A stretch of 64,000 bases of DNA from contig CH002786.1 in assembly GCA_000149265.1 (NCBI GenBank), forward strand, positions 69,803 through 133,802, in the 5' to 3' direction. A model generated the notes under the pieces. That model worked only from the letters and a program-made list of their open reading frames with translations, did no database searches and was not told the origin of the DNA. The DNA is from Ciona savignyi. Its lineage: Eukaryota > Chordata > Ascidiacea > Phlebobranchia > Cionidae. A program made the position numbers and the translations under genes. Of this stretch, positions 50,601 through 61,400 are shown piece by piece. Position 1 is the first letter of the stretch. Every line of letters starts with the position of its first letter.

Positions 50601-53600
50601 ACTTGGGGGTCCACGTCATATTCTTTCTTATGCAATGTTATAGTTTTTAATCTGTTTACAATACAGCCTAACATATTTTTACAAAGTTACTCAGAAACAA
50701 ATTTCCTACAATTATATTATAATTTTGGTTTGATGACGTCATCAAAATATTATTACGTCACTGATTTCATGTTACAGGTCAACCCATGCCAAATTTTTTT
50801 TTGTTTTTTTTATTATAAAAAATGTTAGAATAGAAATTTAGATTGCAATTAAGTCCATATTGCTTTATCTTACTACTTTTTCCTTAAAATAAACTATAAA
50901 TGAAGGGTTTGAACCAAATTGTGGACTATAACCTTAAAGATACTCAAAACCTCCCCAAAAATGAAAAAAAACTGGTAAGATCACATTCGGGACATCCCAA
51001 GAAGCGAAACTGATTCTACTGCCATAAAGACATTAAATGAAACAAACCTTTTGAACGTAGTATTAAAACAAACGTTTTTTTGTGATAATTTTCCCTCAAA
51101 ATTACACCAAAAAAAATCATAAAATTCAACTAAACTTTACTTCAAAATTTCAAATGCAAAGTTATGTTTATTTTTACTGTTTTCAAAAGATATATCATAT
51201 AGCTTTCCAAAGAGACCAAACTTTAGCAGTTTCGACAAGAAATGTTGGAGATTTTTTATTTTGAATGAGCATATGTCAAAAAGGACAAATTTGTTCTTAT
51301 CGTTTCTAAAGGGTTAAACAATCGAAGTCGTAGGCTCCAATTAAAATGTTTGTCTATAGGCAGTAGGTAAAAAAATATCCTACCCAACACCAGTGAATAA
51401 TAATTGTTGAAGCTAGAAAAAAATGATTGTTTACTGTTACAATATTATGGTATGTAAAAAGCAATCATTGATATTGAAAAAATGTAGCCATAGTCTATAT
51501 GCTGCAAGGCATGACAGGTAAGCTTGTTTTCCCCATTAGAAATGTTGTAAGGCCTACAGGTCTACTTTCTAAATTAAGTGTTCCTGGGTAAGAAACTCAG
51601 CGGGTGTTGTTTGATTTTTTTAAACCTGAAAAATACTCCCAATTATGCTAACAACATTTTTTCATTAACATAATGTAGACATAAATAGTTTGCTAAAATG
51701 ATTTTATTCTTAAAAACAGGGAATTCTGCAGCACCAAGTAGCCTTTACTACCTCAGTATGTTAACTGAAAAATGTGTTTTTAAGAATTTCTGGAAAATGG
51801 ACAACCTAAATAATTAGATACAACATAGATGTAAAAACCAATCATGTACTACATTACACACTTCTAATTTTAAACAGTTTGTTGGAACTCACATTCACCA
51901 CAGGTCGGCTGATTTTTTCTTATCTTAATATAAGCATGTAGCAAATGTTTTTGTCATTATTCAATATGTACCGCGTGTTAACTTTAGTTCCATGTGAATT
52001 CCCCTTCACACGGTTGTTAAACCGCTTTAACGCGGCCGCAAGGTCAAACACTTCCTGGACTTCCTATTTCTCACATAATGCCATGCCTCTTTGTTTTAAA
52101 AACATGAATAATATCTAACAGTTTAGAACCATGGCTCCTGCAGTAAACATGCAGAGAAGCCGAGTTCAGTGTTTGTTAAGTCGTGCCCGCATTTAATAAC
52201 TTAACCATGAATGCGTGTTTCATTGTATCTGCATTTGGTCAACAATAAAAGAACCTTCCGTGATGGAGTCTGGATTGCGAGAGTAACAAATTAGTACAGG
52301 TAGCAACAAAAGACCCAAACAAACCTATCAAAACGCTACAAGCATAGAAATCAAGACTAAACAACAAATTATATTTATGAAAGCAAAAGTATGCTGTACT
52401 GACCAGTGGGAATGGCGGGATATAATTTTGTATATTAGTATTACCAGTACTGTGCATTTTGAATTAACGGTACCTTTTTTGTTTGTAGTATCAGCCTTGT
52501 TTTGTATAATTATTGGTGCAGCTGATCGTCTTATGACAGCTTGAACATCTTTTTCTTGTACCGGTGGTACCTTTCATAGTTAACCCCATTATTATACCGG
52601 TATAGCCAAGGTTACTAAACACCACATACCGTGTAACGGAGTATGTGTCAATGATAGTAGGATAGGATAGAAAAGCTTATAATTATCTTTGGGTATTTTA
52701 AAATGCAGTGGGCATTTTAGAACTAGCAATTGTGAGTGGCTTACAGGAACTATTGTAGTATAGGAAACATGATACATGTAAAGGATAGTTATGCTATAGT
52801 TTTTGTACAACCCATTGAACCACTTGGTACAAGAAACAACAGCGAATTGCTGTGAATGGCATAACCGTGGTGTTATCACACGGGAAATAGTCAGATTATC
52901 TTGCCCCCACCATCAGGTTACTGGAGCTTTTGCAGTAGGCCTACTATATGTTAAAGAATATATGTTTAAGATATTTAATACAACCCAATAATTCACTGGG
53001 TTCAGGTAATGTACATTAAGTTTTTGCGCAAGGACCCAACAAAATAGTTAGCACCAGTTTTGATCATACATTATTTTGGTTATATGGCGATGTACATGTT
53101 ATTTCAGTATAAATTATAAATGCAACTAAGTCTTGAAAAAAAAACTAAATACAAGCTCTCACTAGGGCAAGCCCCGATGGGAGAAGCACAGGATCGACAA
53201 GCAGTTAATTTTAAAGTTGCATTGAAAACTGATATAGACAAGTGCATTTTCTTATTTTGAGGGGTGCGTTTATTAGACATAAAAAATCTCAAATTTTAAC
53301 TTGTCATACTTTCCATACTGGAGTGCAAATATAGAGTTCTGGCGTGTGCTATGGTCATACATTTTATACAAGGTTATAAGTTGTAATTAATACAAGTGTA
53401 ATCAAATATAAGTAAATATATTTATACAAATACAGTAAAACTAAATAAAAGGAAAAAAGGAAAATTCACTCTACAATAAAAATAGGGCGTCACTCTACAA
53501 TAAGTTTGGTGTTAGGACAGGGGTTAGAGGTAGGGGTAGCTCTGGGGTTAAGATTAGTGTTTGTAATTAATATCCATCGTTTAATTCATTAATTTCCCTA

Positions 53601-53725
53601 CTTTTCTTCCTTTAGTGTTGTTTACATAAATATTTTACCTTGGGGTCGACATTGTCCTTACTTGCACCTAAAACTTGACAAAAAATCAATAAAACACAAA
53701 TAACAGTGATGTTTAATTTCTTCAT
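41631..53725 (-). CDS. tmco3: TMCO3-like cation/proton antiporter
   Basis: Predicted monovalent cation:proton antiporter of the CPA2 family with an N-terminal signal peptide and coiled coil, as in TMCO3. Exons found: 53725-53639, 49282-49188, 48352-48238, 47339-47222, 46640-46496, 46270-46125, 46066-45886, 45471-45327, 45128-45018, 44362-44233, 44016-43863, 43038-42931, 42630-42492, 42046-41892, 41744-41631. From 49,282 on, phases all fit (618 residues). Exon 1 starts [20 protein letters not shown]. Coiled-coil part: [20 protein letters not shown]. Transporter signatures: [73 protein letters not shown] and [18 protein letters not shown], each close to human TMCO3. Exon 1 ends in phase 0 but the next needs one carried base, so at least one exon between 53,638 and 49,283 is unfound, possibly in the N gap. 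Confidence 0.92.
42130..42275 (-). repeat. Diverged SINE fragment
   Basis: Shares with the 43,282 element the series TATTCATGCTTATCCCGGTGA, GAATGGGAAAACGCAAGG, GTTATCACA, ACCTCGC and a TATATGAT end, but with many changes. It lies inside a TMCO3 intron. Confidence 0.5.
43282..43556 (-). repeat. tRNA-derived SINE in TMCO3 intron
   Basis: Read on the minus strand from 43,556, it starts with a tRNA-like head: GGTTTAGTGCGTCGCC, an anticodon-arm-like CTTTCAATCGAAAG, then GATGCGAATCA resembling a B box. A body follows with CCCAGCGGATTAATGGG and the end near CATTCACGGGGATAAA-type sequence. Close relatives are at 54,091-54,378 and 54,788-54,927. Confidence 0.7.
45641..45695. repeat. 30-bp tandem duplication
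   Basis: TACCAATAGTACTCCAGTTT plus AGTTA occurs twice with a period of 30 bases within a TMCO3 intron. Confidence 0.8.
47086..47118. repeat. Perfect 12-bp inverted repeat
   Basis: TATATTAACATG and CATGTTAATATA flank a 9-base loop within a TMCO3 intron. AT-rich; could extrude as a hairpin, but chance in AT-rich DNA is possible. Confidence 0.7.
47545..47591. repeat. Second perfect 12-bp inverted repeat
   Basis: ACATTTTGTATA and TATACAAAATGT flank a 23-base loop that itself repeats TATCTTAT. It lies in the next TMCO3 intron upstream in the transcript, about 450 bp from the first inverted repeat. Confidence 0.7.
49326..49639 (+). mobile_element. piggyBac-type non-autonomous element, left copy, cut by gap
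   Basis: Starts CCCTTTAGAAACGAG right after a TTAA, and matches the complete element at 50,432 through its first 314 bases or so, including TGATGACGTCATCAA at the gap edge. The rest is lost in the N run. Confidence 0.75.
49640..49739. other. Assembly gap of 100 N
   Basis: Exactly 100 N inside a piggyBac-type repeat. Sequence after the gap does not continue the element, so the join may be unreliable. A missing TMCO3 N-terminal exon could be here. Confidence 0.99.
50095..50265 (+). CDS. Orphan coiled-coil exon
   Basis: A 171-base, 57-residue exon, open in phase 0 at both ends, with a CCCAG acceptor before it and a CAG/GTTGGT donor after it. The residues are strongly coiled-coil: [17 protein letters not shown] and [11 protein letters not shown], with [15 protein letters not shown] before. 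Codon use and GC content stand out from the flanks. I do not recognise the family. It lies on the plus strand in the first TMCO3 intron, antisense to that gene, between two copies of the same piggyBac-type element and 355 bases from an N gap. No partner exon is seen. It may be a captured exon, a nested gene fragment or a misplaced piece of contig. Confidence 0.6.
50432..51313 (+). mobile_element. piggyBac-type non-autonomous element (MITE), complete
   Basis: 882 bp bounded by TTAA on each side (50,428-50,431 and 51,314-51,317). The terminal inverted repeat CCCTTTAGAAACGA / TCGTTTCTAAAGGG is 14 bp and perfect. TTAA target duplication with CCC...GGG ends is the piggyBac signature. The interior has no transposase-like frame; the minus-strand open frame at 50,674-50,405 runs across the element end and is not a gene. 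The strand is arbitrary. Confidence 0.85.
51318..53638. other. Rest of first TMCO3 intron
   Basis: At least one short coding exon of TMCO3 is expected here or in the gap from phase arithmetic, but I could not pick it out. A diverged copy of the tRNA-type SINE family lies at about 52,800-53,045 (GTTATCACACGGGAAATAGT, GGTTACTGGAGCTTTTGCAG, CACTGGGTTCAGGTAATGT). Otherwise nothing recognised. Confidence 0.5.
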
Positions 53726-54090
53726 ATTACATATAAGTTGAGTTAACAAAGTAACAGGTTAAATCAAGCCTGCATATTATTTTACAACAGCGCACAAACA
53801 GGCCAAAGGTGTTGAAAAAGAAACACATAATGCTCACTAATGTTTGTTTTCTTAATACGTCATTAGTTGTCATGCATGAGTAAGTACGATAAATTGAAAA
53901 TGACTGACAAGTTATCGCCGGTCGTTTGCAGATTACGTTTCTTTATTTAAAGGTTTACTTTAATTGGGTTAAATATTCCCACAGTGCCAATATATTATCA
54001 AAAAGGAAGAAATAAAGCTATTGGATGGATGGATGTTTTATTTCTATGCGCTAAAGGATTTATCCACGATCACATTCTGGTCTGATGATT

Positions 54091-54378
54091 AGGATAGGAT
54101 AGGATATTCATCTTTATCCCGTGAATGGGAAAACCAATAGGATATTCATCTTTATCCCCGTGAATGGGTTAACACACGGGCAATCGTCAGATCACCTCGC
54201 GCCCATCGTCGGGTTACCGGAGCTATTGCAGTGTGTTGTATATGATAGACACGTTCCTTCAATTTGGTAGAACCCATTAATCCGCTGGGTTCAGTCAATG
54301 TCTAGCTAGCGACCAGTTTCGCACCTTTAACCTTTCGATTGAAAGTCGACGCACTTAACCGGTTAAACCACACGGGTC
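54091..54378 (-). repeat. tRNA-derived SINE with TATCC tail
   Basis: Minus-strand copy. The tRNA-like head is at 54,378 (GGTTAAGTGCGTCGAC, CTTTCAATCGAAAGG). The 3' end at 54,091 is repeats of TATCC. A segment of about 36 bases (GGATATTCATCTTTATCCC) is duplicated within the tail region near 54,110-54,165. Confidence 0.75.
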
Positions 54379-54787
54379 GACATCCGACAACTCTTGGACC
54401 GTGTCTGCTGTGTGCTAGGCTACCATAGATTACTAACTTACGGATATAAGTTAGTATTCTATGTAAGTTAGTATTATATGGTAATAGCCTACTTTAGATT
54501 GGACTATACTGTCCAGCTAAACTAAAGTAATGCGCATGGTTTAACGTCACGTCCAGAATCACCGGGTAAAATTGCCCCAGAAGTCTAAACCCATTTTCAT
54601 TACGAAAGATATTTTTCTTGCTCGTTCGTTAAAATATTGAACAAAATAACAAGTTAATAAGATAAAAAGCAGGAAAAACGGCCCAACAACAGTAGTTTAA
54701 ACGCTTTGCAACGACCCAATATATATAATATGAATATATCCTAGAGGATTTTTTTACGGTAAAGAGCACGATATAATATAGTGTGAT

Positions 54788-54927
54788 AAGGATAGGATAG
54801 GGATAGGATATTCATGTTCATCCCCGTGAATGGGAAAATCAAGGGGGTTATCACACGGGCAATCGTCATATAACCTCGCGCCCATCGTTGGGTTACCGGA
54901 GCTATTTCAGTGTGTTGTATATGATAG
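54788..54927 (-). repeat. 5'-truncated tRNA-type SINE
   Basis: Same family as 54,091-54,378. Only the 3' half is present, ending at 54,788 in repeats of TATCC read on the minus strand; the tRNA-like head is missing. Confidence 0.7.
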
Positions 54928-55088
54928 TGTAGTATGTCCTATCGTATAAATCTCCTGCATTTTGCGTATAAAACATAAAGGTATTATCTGCCTGCCTGTG
55001 TGTCATAATCATCAGAGTATTCCGGGTATCTAGTCGAGATTTAGGATTTATTGTAATTTAAAAAAATAGCTTCATATTTTATTTAACT

Positions 55089-55340
55089 GTACTGGTCGCG
55101 CTTGACCGCACACTCTTCGTCACGGCTTTACATTGTTTTAGTCTTAATTAAATTTGGTTTGCTGATTATTGTTATTTCGCTTAGTTGTGGCGGCCGAGTC
55201 CGCTATATTTATTAAATGATATCCTTTTTTAATGATGTGTTTTAACGACTGTTCGTTTTGCCGTTATTTCCTGTGTCGTAATTTGATTCGTTTGCCATTT
55301 TTCAAAACTGGGGCAAAAAATGAATAAACTAAACTAAACA
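55089..55340 (+). mobile_element. 5'-truncated LINE 3' end
   Basis: Matches the last 260 bases of the LINE at 15,618-15,880, in the opposite orientation, with shared blocks such as GGCGGCCG, TTTTAACGACTGTTCGTTTT and GGGCAAAAAATGAATAAAC, and the same AAACTAAAC tail. A typical short copy from incomplete reverse transcription, clearly diverged from the 15,618 copy. Confidence 0.8.
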
Positions 55341-58300
55341 TAACGCTTATATATGGTAAAAAGTAGCACACTGATTTGCCTGGAATTACGTTCATGGGTT
55401 AACCGCATAACAAGATGCGAGAGTCACATACACCTTTTTTGTCATTATCCGGTATATCATTATTTGCTTTAACGGCCCCATATAAACGCCCAAACAAATT
55501 CCAAACGATTTGAAATAATATTGGTGTATTTGATTAAGTGATATTTAGAATACCTTGTACATTCATTGCATATAAATATTTTATTTTTTCCTGAATAATA
55601 AAACATCACGGAATTGGTGCGTGATACCAGAATATCAAATATTGATATCATCCAGCGTCAATTCCGTGTCTCATCATAAGTTTTGCATCAATCACTTAAC
55701 ATATATATGTTCGAGAGTTGTAAGCAAATAATCCGCTAGTCTAGGGCGTTAAAGTTCTTTATTTGCTAAAATTTCACAATAGTGCAAATAAACCGTGCCA
55801 ACAGAGCTATTGAAAAAAATCTCATTGACTAAGCACAGATTAAATGATAGTTCTTTGTTATACTATACAAACTCGAAAAAAATGTTTCAGACTTTTGATT
55901 CGGTAGGTTTTAGTAGAGTTTCTAACAAGCAAAACACATAACCTTCATAATTCATATTGTGTGTTTTTAATATATTAAAAAAAACTCGAAGTGTCAGAAA
56001 CAAATAAAAGCTATTATGAATTATGGCCAAAATATAATACCAATTAAAGCAAAGGCAAAATAAACAAAACTGTAAGAGCCCTCTATTCATTTTTAAATGT
56101 TTTTAAAACAAAAATTTTTAAAACAAAAAACGGGCGTCCTTGTTCTTGAAAAACAAAAAAAATAGAGAATAATTTCGCTTTGAACATTTAATTTGATTTT
56201 GGCACGTCATAATTAGTGAATGGGGGTATAAACTAACACATCTAAAAATGTCCACCAGTTGGAAGTTTTTACCATTTTCGGATGAAGTCACGACGAATAG
56301 ACATGCCTCCCACAATCATTATTCAGAAATCGTTATATTAATTTTTCAGGATAATATTAGAAAATTTTATATTTGTATAACCGTTCGTGGTTGGACTTTC
56401 CATCAACTTTAATTTGTATTCGATCATCTTGTTAGGAGGTATACGCCATAGAAGATAATATACCTCTTGAATAATATTATTTTGAATATCCACTATAAGA
56501 TGATTGTACTGCAACTTTTGCCAAAACTTTGGCATAAACGTTGTAAGGGCAAACTGTCCAGCGATAATTATGTCGACTAGAAATTACCAAATTAATCACG
56601 ACACTGCGCATTGGTTTGTTAAGCAACCGCCAGTTAACCTACTGGATCTTTCGGAGAATAGTGTCAACTAAGTGTTAGCCACCATTATTTTTTAAATCCC
56701 TTTTTAGTGTATGTTTGTGCAGACTTATCAATTGTTTGAATGCGATTGAGTGTTCAAATATATTTCCTTCGAATATAAAAGAAAAACATAAATAAACATA
56801 TGGCATTTTAAAGAATAAAATTGAAATTTAACGAAACGTTAAAAAGTAACCTTTGTTTTGAACATAACTATACTACTGGAAGAAACGCGTGCTACAGACG
56901 CAAATCACGAATTTGCTAACCGTCAATGATTAAACGAAAACATGTGCGATGGCAAATTATATCACTATTTAATTGGTTTATGCTTTATATAAAAGCGCGT
57001 TTAAACGGGGATTGGTTTTTCGCCTACGGTAAATGCTATCGGCGGTGGGCGATAACGAGTAGCGATTTGTTAAAATCTCACAATAATAAATTTGGTCATT
57101 TAATAAATCATATTCCAAAGACTACGGTTCAAATACAGACACTACCAGAAAAGGGTATTTGCGACGTTAACTAGTTATGACGCAGCGTTCACTATAGCCA
57201 GTTGGCTATTTTACTGCTGATTCTGAGGTTAAATATTGATAGAGGATCATGTACACAATGTACAGTTATTGAACTTCAATCACATTGCAGAATATCACAC
57301 TCGAATGTGCGGTTTTTAACTTCATACTTCAGAGCTGAAATGTTGTATTCTACAAATAGCAAACATAATATAATTCAAGAATACGGACATAAGAGCAAAC
57401 TTTACCACCATGGTATCATGTGTACATTTGTGGCGGGTTTAACTAGTTGCATCTTGGTCTGATAAACCAAACGACACGAAAGCTTATTTTGTGCGCAGTA
57501 GGCTAACATGCCATTTCGCATTTCAGTTTGTATGAAACAGTTCGAAAATAATTTGGTTTATAGTTTGTGTATGAAAAATACGATATTATGTTGTTAGAAA
57601 CTGAAAAGATTAATCAACATAAAAGTAAGAAGCGAAGTTCCCCCTTATACAAAAGCGTACATAAATAACAAACTTTGGATTATACATTCTAAGGCTACAG
57701 GAATTTTAATGTTCAGAAGTAAGCCGACGATATGATACAAGGAAATCCAGCGGTGCTGAACGTATATCTTGTTCACAATCATAGAAGTCGTTTGTATTTG
57801 GTCTAGACAGCAGCAGAACACTGTATTGCGTGTTTTGCGGTTTCTCAAGCAAGTAGAATGTTGAGTTAAAAATATATATCACCGTTTTACTTCGAAATGT
57901 AACTTTCTCGCTTTTAGTAACCTTAGAACAAAAGTGTATCTATCATAAACAAAAAGCCAATAACTATAGTAATTCTCGATAAATTTAACTTCAAAGTAAG
58001 ATATAATAAAAACTGTTTCAGGAAAAAGGGTATATGTAAGAGAACAAGCGAGTTAGAAAGACGTGTAGAATTAGTACGATTCTATCCTCGAAATGGGAAG
58101 GAAACTATATGCACCGATTAGGAAACTGCAACAAGAACTTCAAAGGGCAAATTAGCAGGTGTTTAGAGCAGAGCTTTGAACCCACTGCTTCCGGTAGGCT
58201 TCCTGAACAAGACTTAATCAGCAGAAAAAGCTTAGTTACGTAAACAGAGAGGCATAACAAATGCGATTGGCCATCTACCAAAAATGACTGGGATTGGCTA

Positions 58301-58465
58301 ATGCTCATGTAAAGACCGGGCCATTTGCAAATTAATTGCAGCAACTTAATTGTTTAATTTAACCTTTTGCTAAAACAGCAGGTTTAGCTTGTATTTCAAC
58401 TGATCATCTAAGTGAGTTCCAGCAATGCGATAACTTTACACTGAGATTAAGCATTGTAAAGAGTT

Positions 58466-61400
58466 ATGATGGTACATCGGTGGATTTTGGTTATTTTTAT
58501 CTGCATTGTGTATTCGGGGAAACGTGTGATTGTGCTGGCTAACGTGCGGAGAATGCAAGGTATAGGTGGAGAGGATGACAGAATAAACAATATTCCTCAA
58601 GTATCACAGCGCAGTCAGCGAAAGTTTGCTGTTGTCGAGACGCAAGAAGCACGTCGCTTAATAGCAGACGGGTCAATTCCACATACACTTGAACAAGCAC
58701 GAAACCTCAGTGCTAGAAATCGACAAAACTCAATAAATAACCAAAGCCAATGTCCAGAACAATGTAGGTGCCACAGAGCTCGCGAAGTGCATTGTACTTT
58801 TCAACAAATCGGCAGTTTTCCCTCCATGTTTCCGACGAACACGAAAAAAATTAATCTAGCATACAATAAACTCGCAAGATTGCCTAACAATGCGCTGTCG
58901 ACATACGGTTCAAGTCTGCGCTTTCTCTTTCTACAGAGCAATAAAATACGCTCTATCAGAGGCAACGTGTTGGCGGGGCTAGTTAAGCTCAGCGTGCTAA
59001 GATTGAGCTGGAACCAAATGAGTGCCATACACAAATATTCTCTCACGGATCTCAGGTCATTGAAAAGCTTATACCTAGACAACAACCGTTTGTATTTCAT
59101 TCATCCGGAAGCTTTCCGCGGTATGACAAAACTACGCTTGGTTCAGCTGGAAGGTAATTCACTAAGCCGATTGCATTCTGACACTTTCATTACAGTTCGC
59201 TTCACTCAATTCTTCAGGCAAGTAAAATCTTCTTTTCAAGCATTTTTATCCCCAGCTAACTGTCACAAAATAAACTTAAAGGTATTGCTTACATAAAACC
59301 ATGATATAACTCACTGTTAAATCTACTGCTGAAAAAAGAAAAAAACAAGTACAAAACAAGTTTTTTTTCTGTTTTACAGATATTCAAACGTGCAATATTT
59401 GTACCTATCGAACAACAAATTCGTAGTATTGCCGAGGTCCATACTAGCCGAAATTAACCGTTTAAAGCATGTTTACCTTCATGGCAACCCATGGGAATGC
59501 TCGTGTCACTTACAATGGCTGCATCAGTGGATCAGGGAAAGCGGGAAATACAGGCGAGATATGTTTCAATTAGTAATTTGTTCATTTACCGGTAAATATA
59601 TGATATCTAATACCAAGTTTGCACAGATGTTACAGTAGGTGACCCAGACTTATCCTACTAACATGACAACAGATGGCATGTTTAAAAACGTTTGATTTGA
59701 TTGAGATAAACTAAAATAAAGTCATATGGATAATTTGATCAACGCGTATACCACACACCTAGTACGGCCCCCCACATATACAGCATGTGTAGATAGTTAT
59801 TTAAATAAAGCTAAATATATATTTGGTTTTAAACCAGGTGCAAGAGAAGTATATTTCGCCGCAATGAACCAGCTATATGCGCCACCTGTCAATCACCCAG
59901 GTGGCTACGTCATCGGGAAATTTCTGGGATTCACTATACCAACATCACCTGCACTTCACCCAGCTTGATTGACACACAACAGAAAGGACGTGTTCACACT
60001 ACAAACTACAGCACGGACCCTAGTCTATTAGAGATAGAAAACGGTATTTATTTAAACAATACCTCTTAGACGAAAACTGATAATAAAGAATATTTTTTCA
60101 ATGAGTAAACAGCTTAAAGTCAGTATTTAAGTAACCTAATTATGTCATAAATGTATCCAGATAATTAGTTTTAAAATAATAAGATGTATTCATAGTCTTT
60201 TATGCATATTTTCACGCAGAATATGTTATATATATGTTACTGGTAACTTTAACTTTGCCTTGAAGGTACAATAGATTCAGCGTTAAAAAAAAAACAATTT
60301 AACCTTAAGAATCCTGTTTTAAAATTGACACACACAAAGTCATGTTAGTCGGTAAAAAGCAGTAAAACGTTAAAGATTTTTGATTAATACGTTAACATTC
60401 CAGAAGCGATGCTATTTCGATACGGGAAGAAAAATAAACTTCGTGGGAGTTTGCGGCTTGACAATAGGGGAGGTTCGTTGGTGCTTATGCACTGTAACGC
60501 TTCACAAAAGCCAGTCGCGCAAACCACAAGAGTTAGCCATTCAAATGTTACGTTTACCGGAAGAATTGACGTCCAAATGAAGTGTATTATCGAATACCCG
60601 GAAAGACACAACCGACTTGACCGGATTTTGAGCCCTTATTTGAACTCAGCACTTAGTTTTACAACTGTAACAAAAAGAAGAAGATCCCGGTCTTATTATA
60701 AAGTCTCTGTAAGTTTTAACAATTATTATTTCAAGGTTAAACAACACGAAATTGTATAGATATTGAACCACTCTTTTTAGAAAATGCAGATGTGTGCTTA
60801 CCGGTGCTATATCTCATGAAATTTGTTTTGATTTAGATAATTGGAAGACCATTAACAAATCTCGCACCTGTGTCATCAGGGTTACGAATACGGTCGGCAA
60901 TATTAGCCAAAGCATCACCACTTCTACACAGAAATAAATTTGTCGTTACCATCTTTGGAAATCGATTCAAACCCGAAGTAAATCTTTTACGGTTTTACTA
61001 AACCATATATGTGATTTTAAATAAAATTACTTTTTGTAACACAAATAGAAACATCATTATTCGTAGAAAAGAACATTGGAATTGCTGTATCAAACTGAGG
61101 TAGAATTCCAAGAAAGCACACCCGTCGGGATAGATATGCCATGGACGCTCATGGTTGAACCTAGGTCAGATTACGTTCGGACGACTTTAGTCAGTCCTGG
61201 AAGAAATGCAATTCTCAAGTGTACAGCAATGGGATTTCCGAAACCAGCAATTTCCTGGGTATACATTATCATTATATACACATTGGTTCCTTTTGTGTGT
61301 GTTTTGTCATTATAAAATCGCCCAGAATAAAGTTTCAAAATAGATTGAAACCTGTACAGATTTTAGCATACGTCAGCTAGATATTCATAAAACAAATTTT

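Larger units (their letters stand above)
53726..58465. other. Intergenic region between TMCO3 and the IGSF10-like gene
   Basis: Head-to-head spacer holding both promoters. It contains two tRNA-type SINEs and a LINE 3' end, listed separately. The AT-rich stretch 55,350-58,400 shows no exon, RNA gene or other element that I can support. Confidence 0.6.

Noticed and set aside
50405-50674. 89-codon minus-strand frame in the piggyBac-type element
   Set aside because: Crosses the element boundary and lacks transposase motifs.
59726-59968. 80-codon plus-strand frame in the IGSF10-like intron
   Set aside because: Outside the phase-consistent exon chain; no splice sites or domain.
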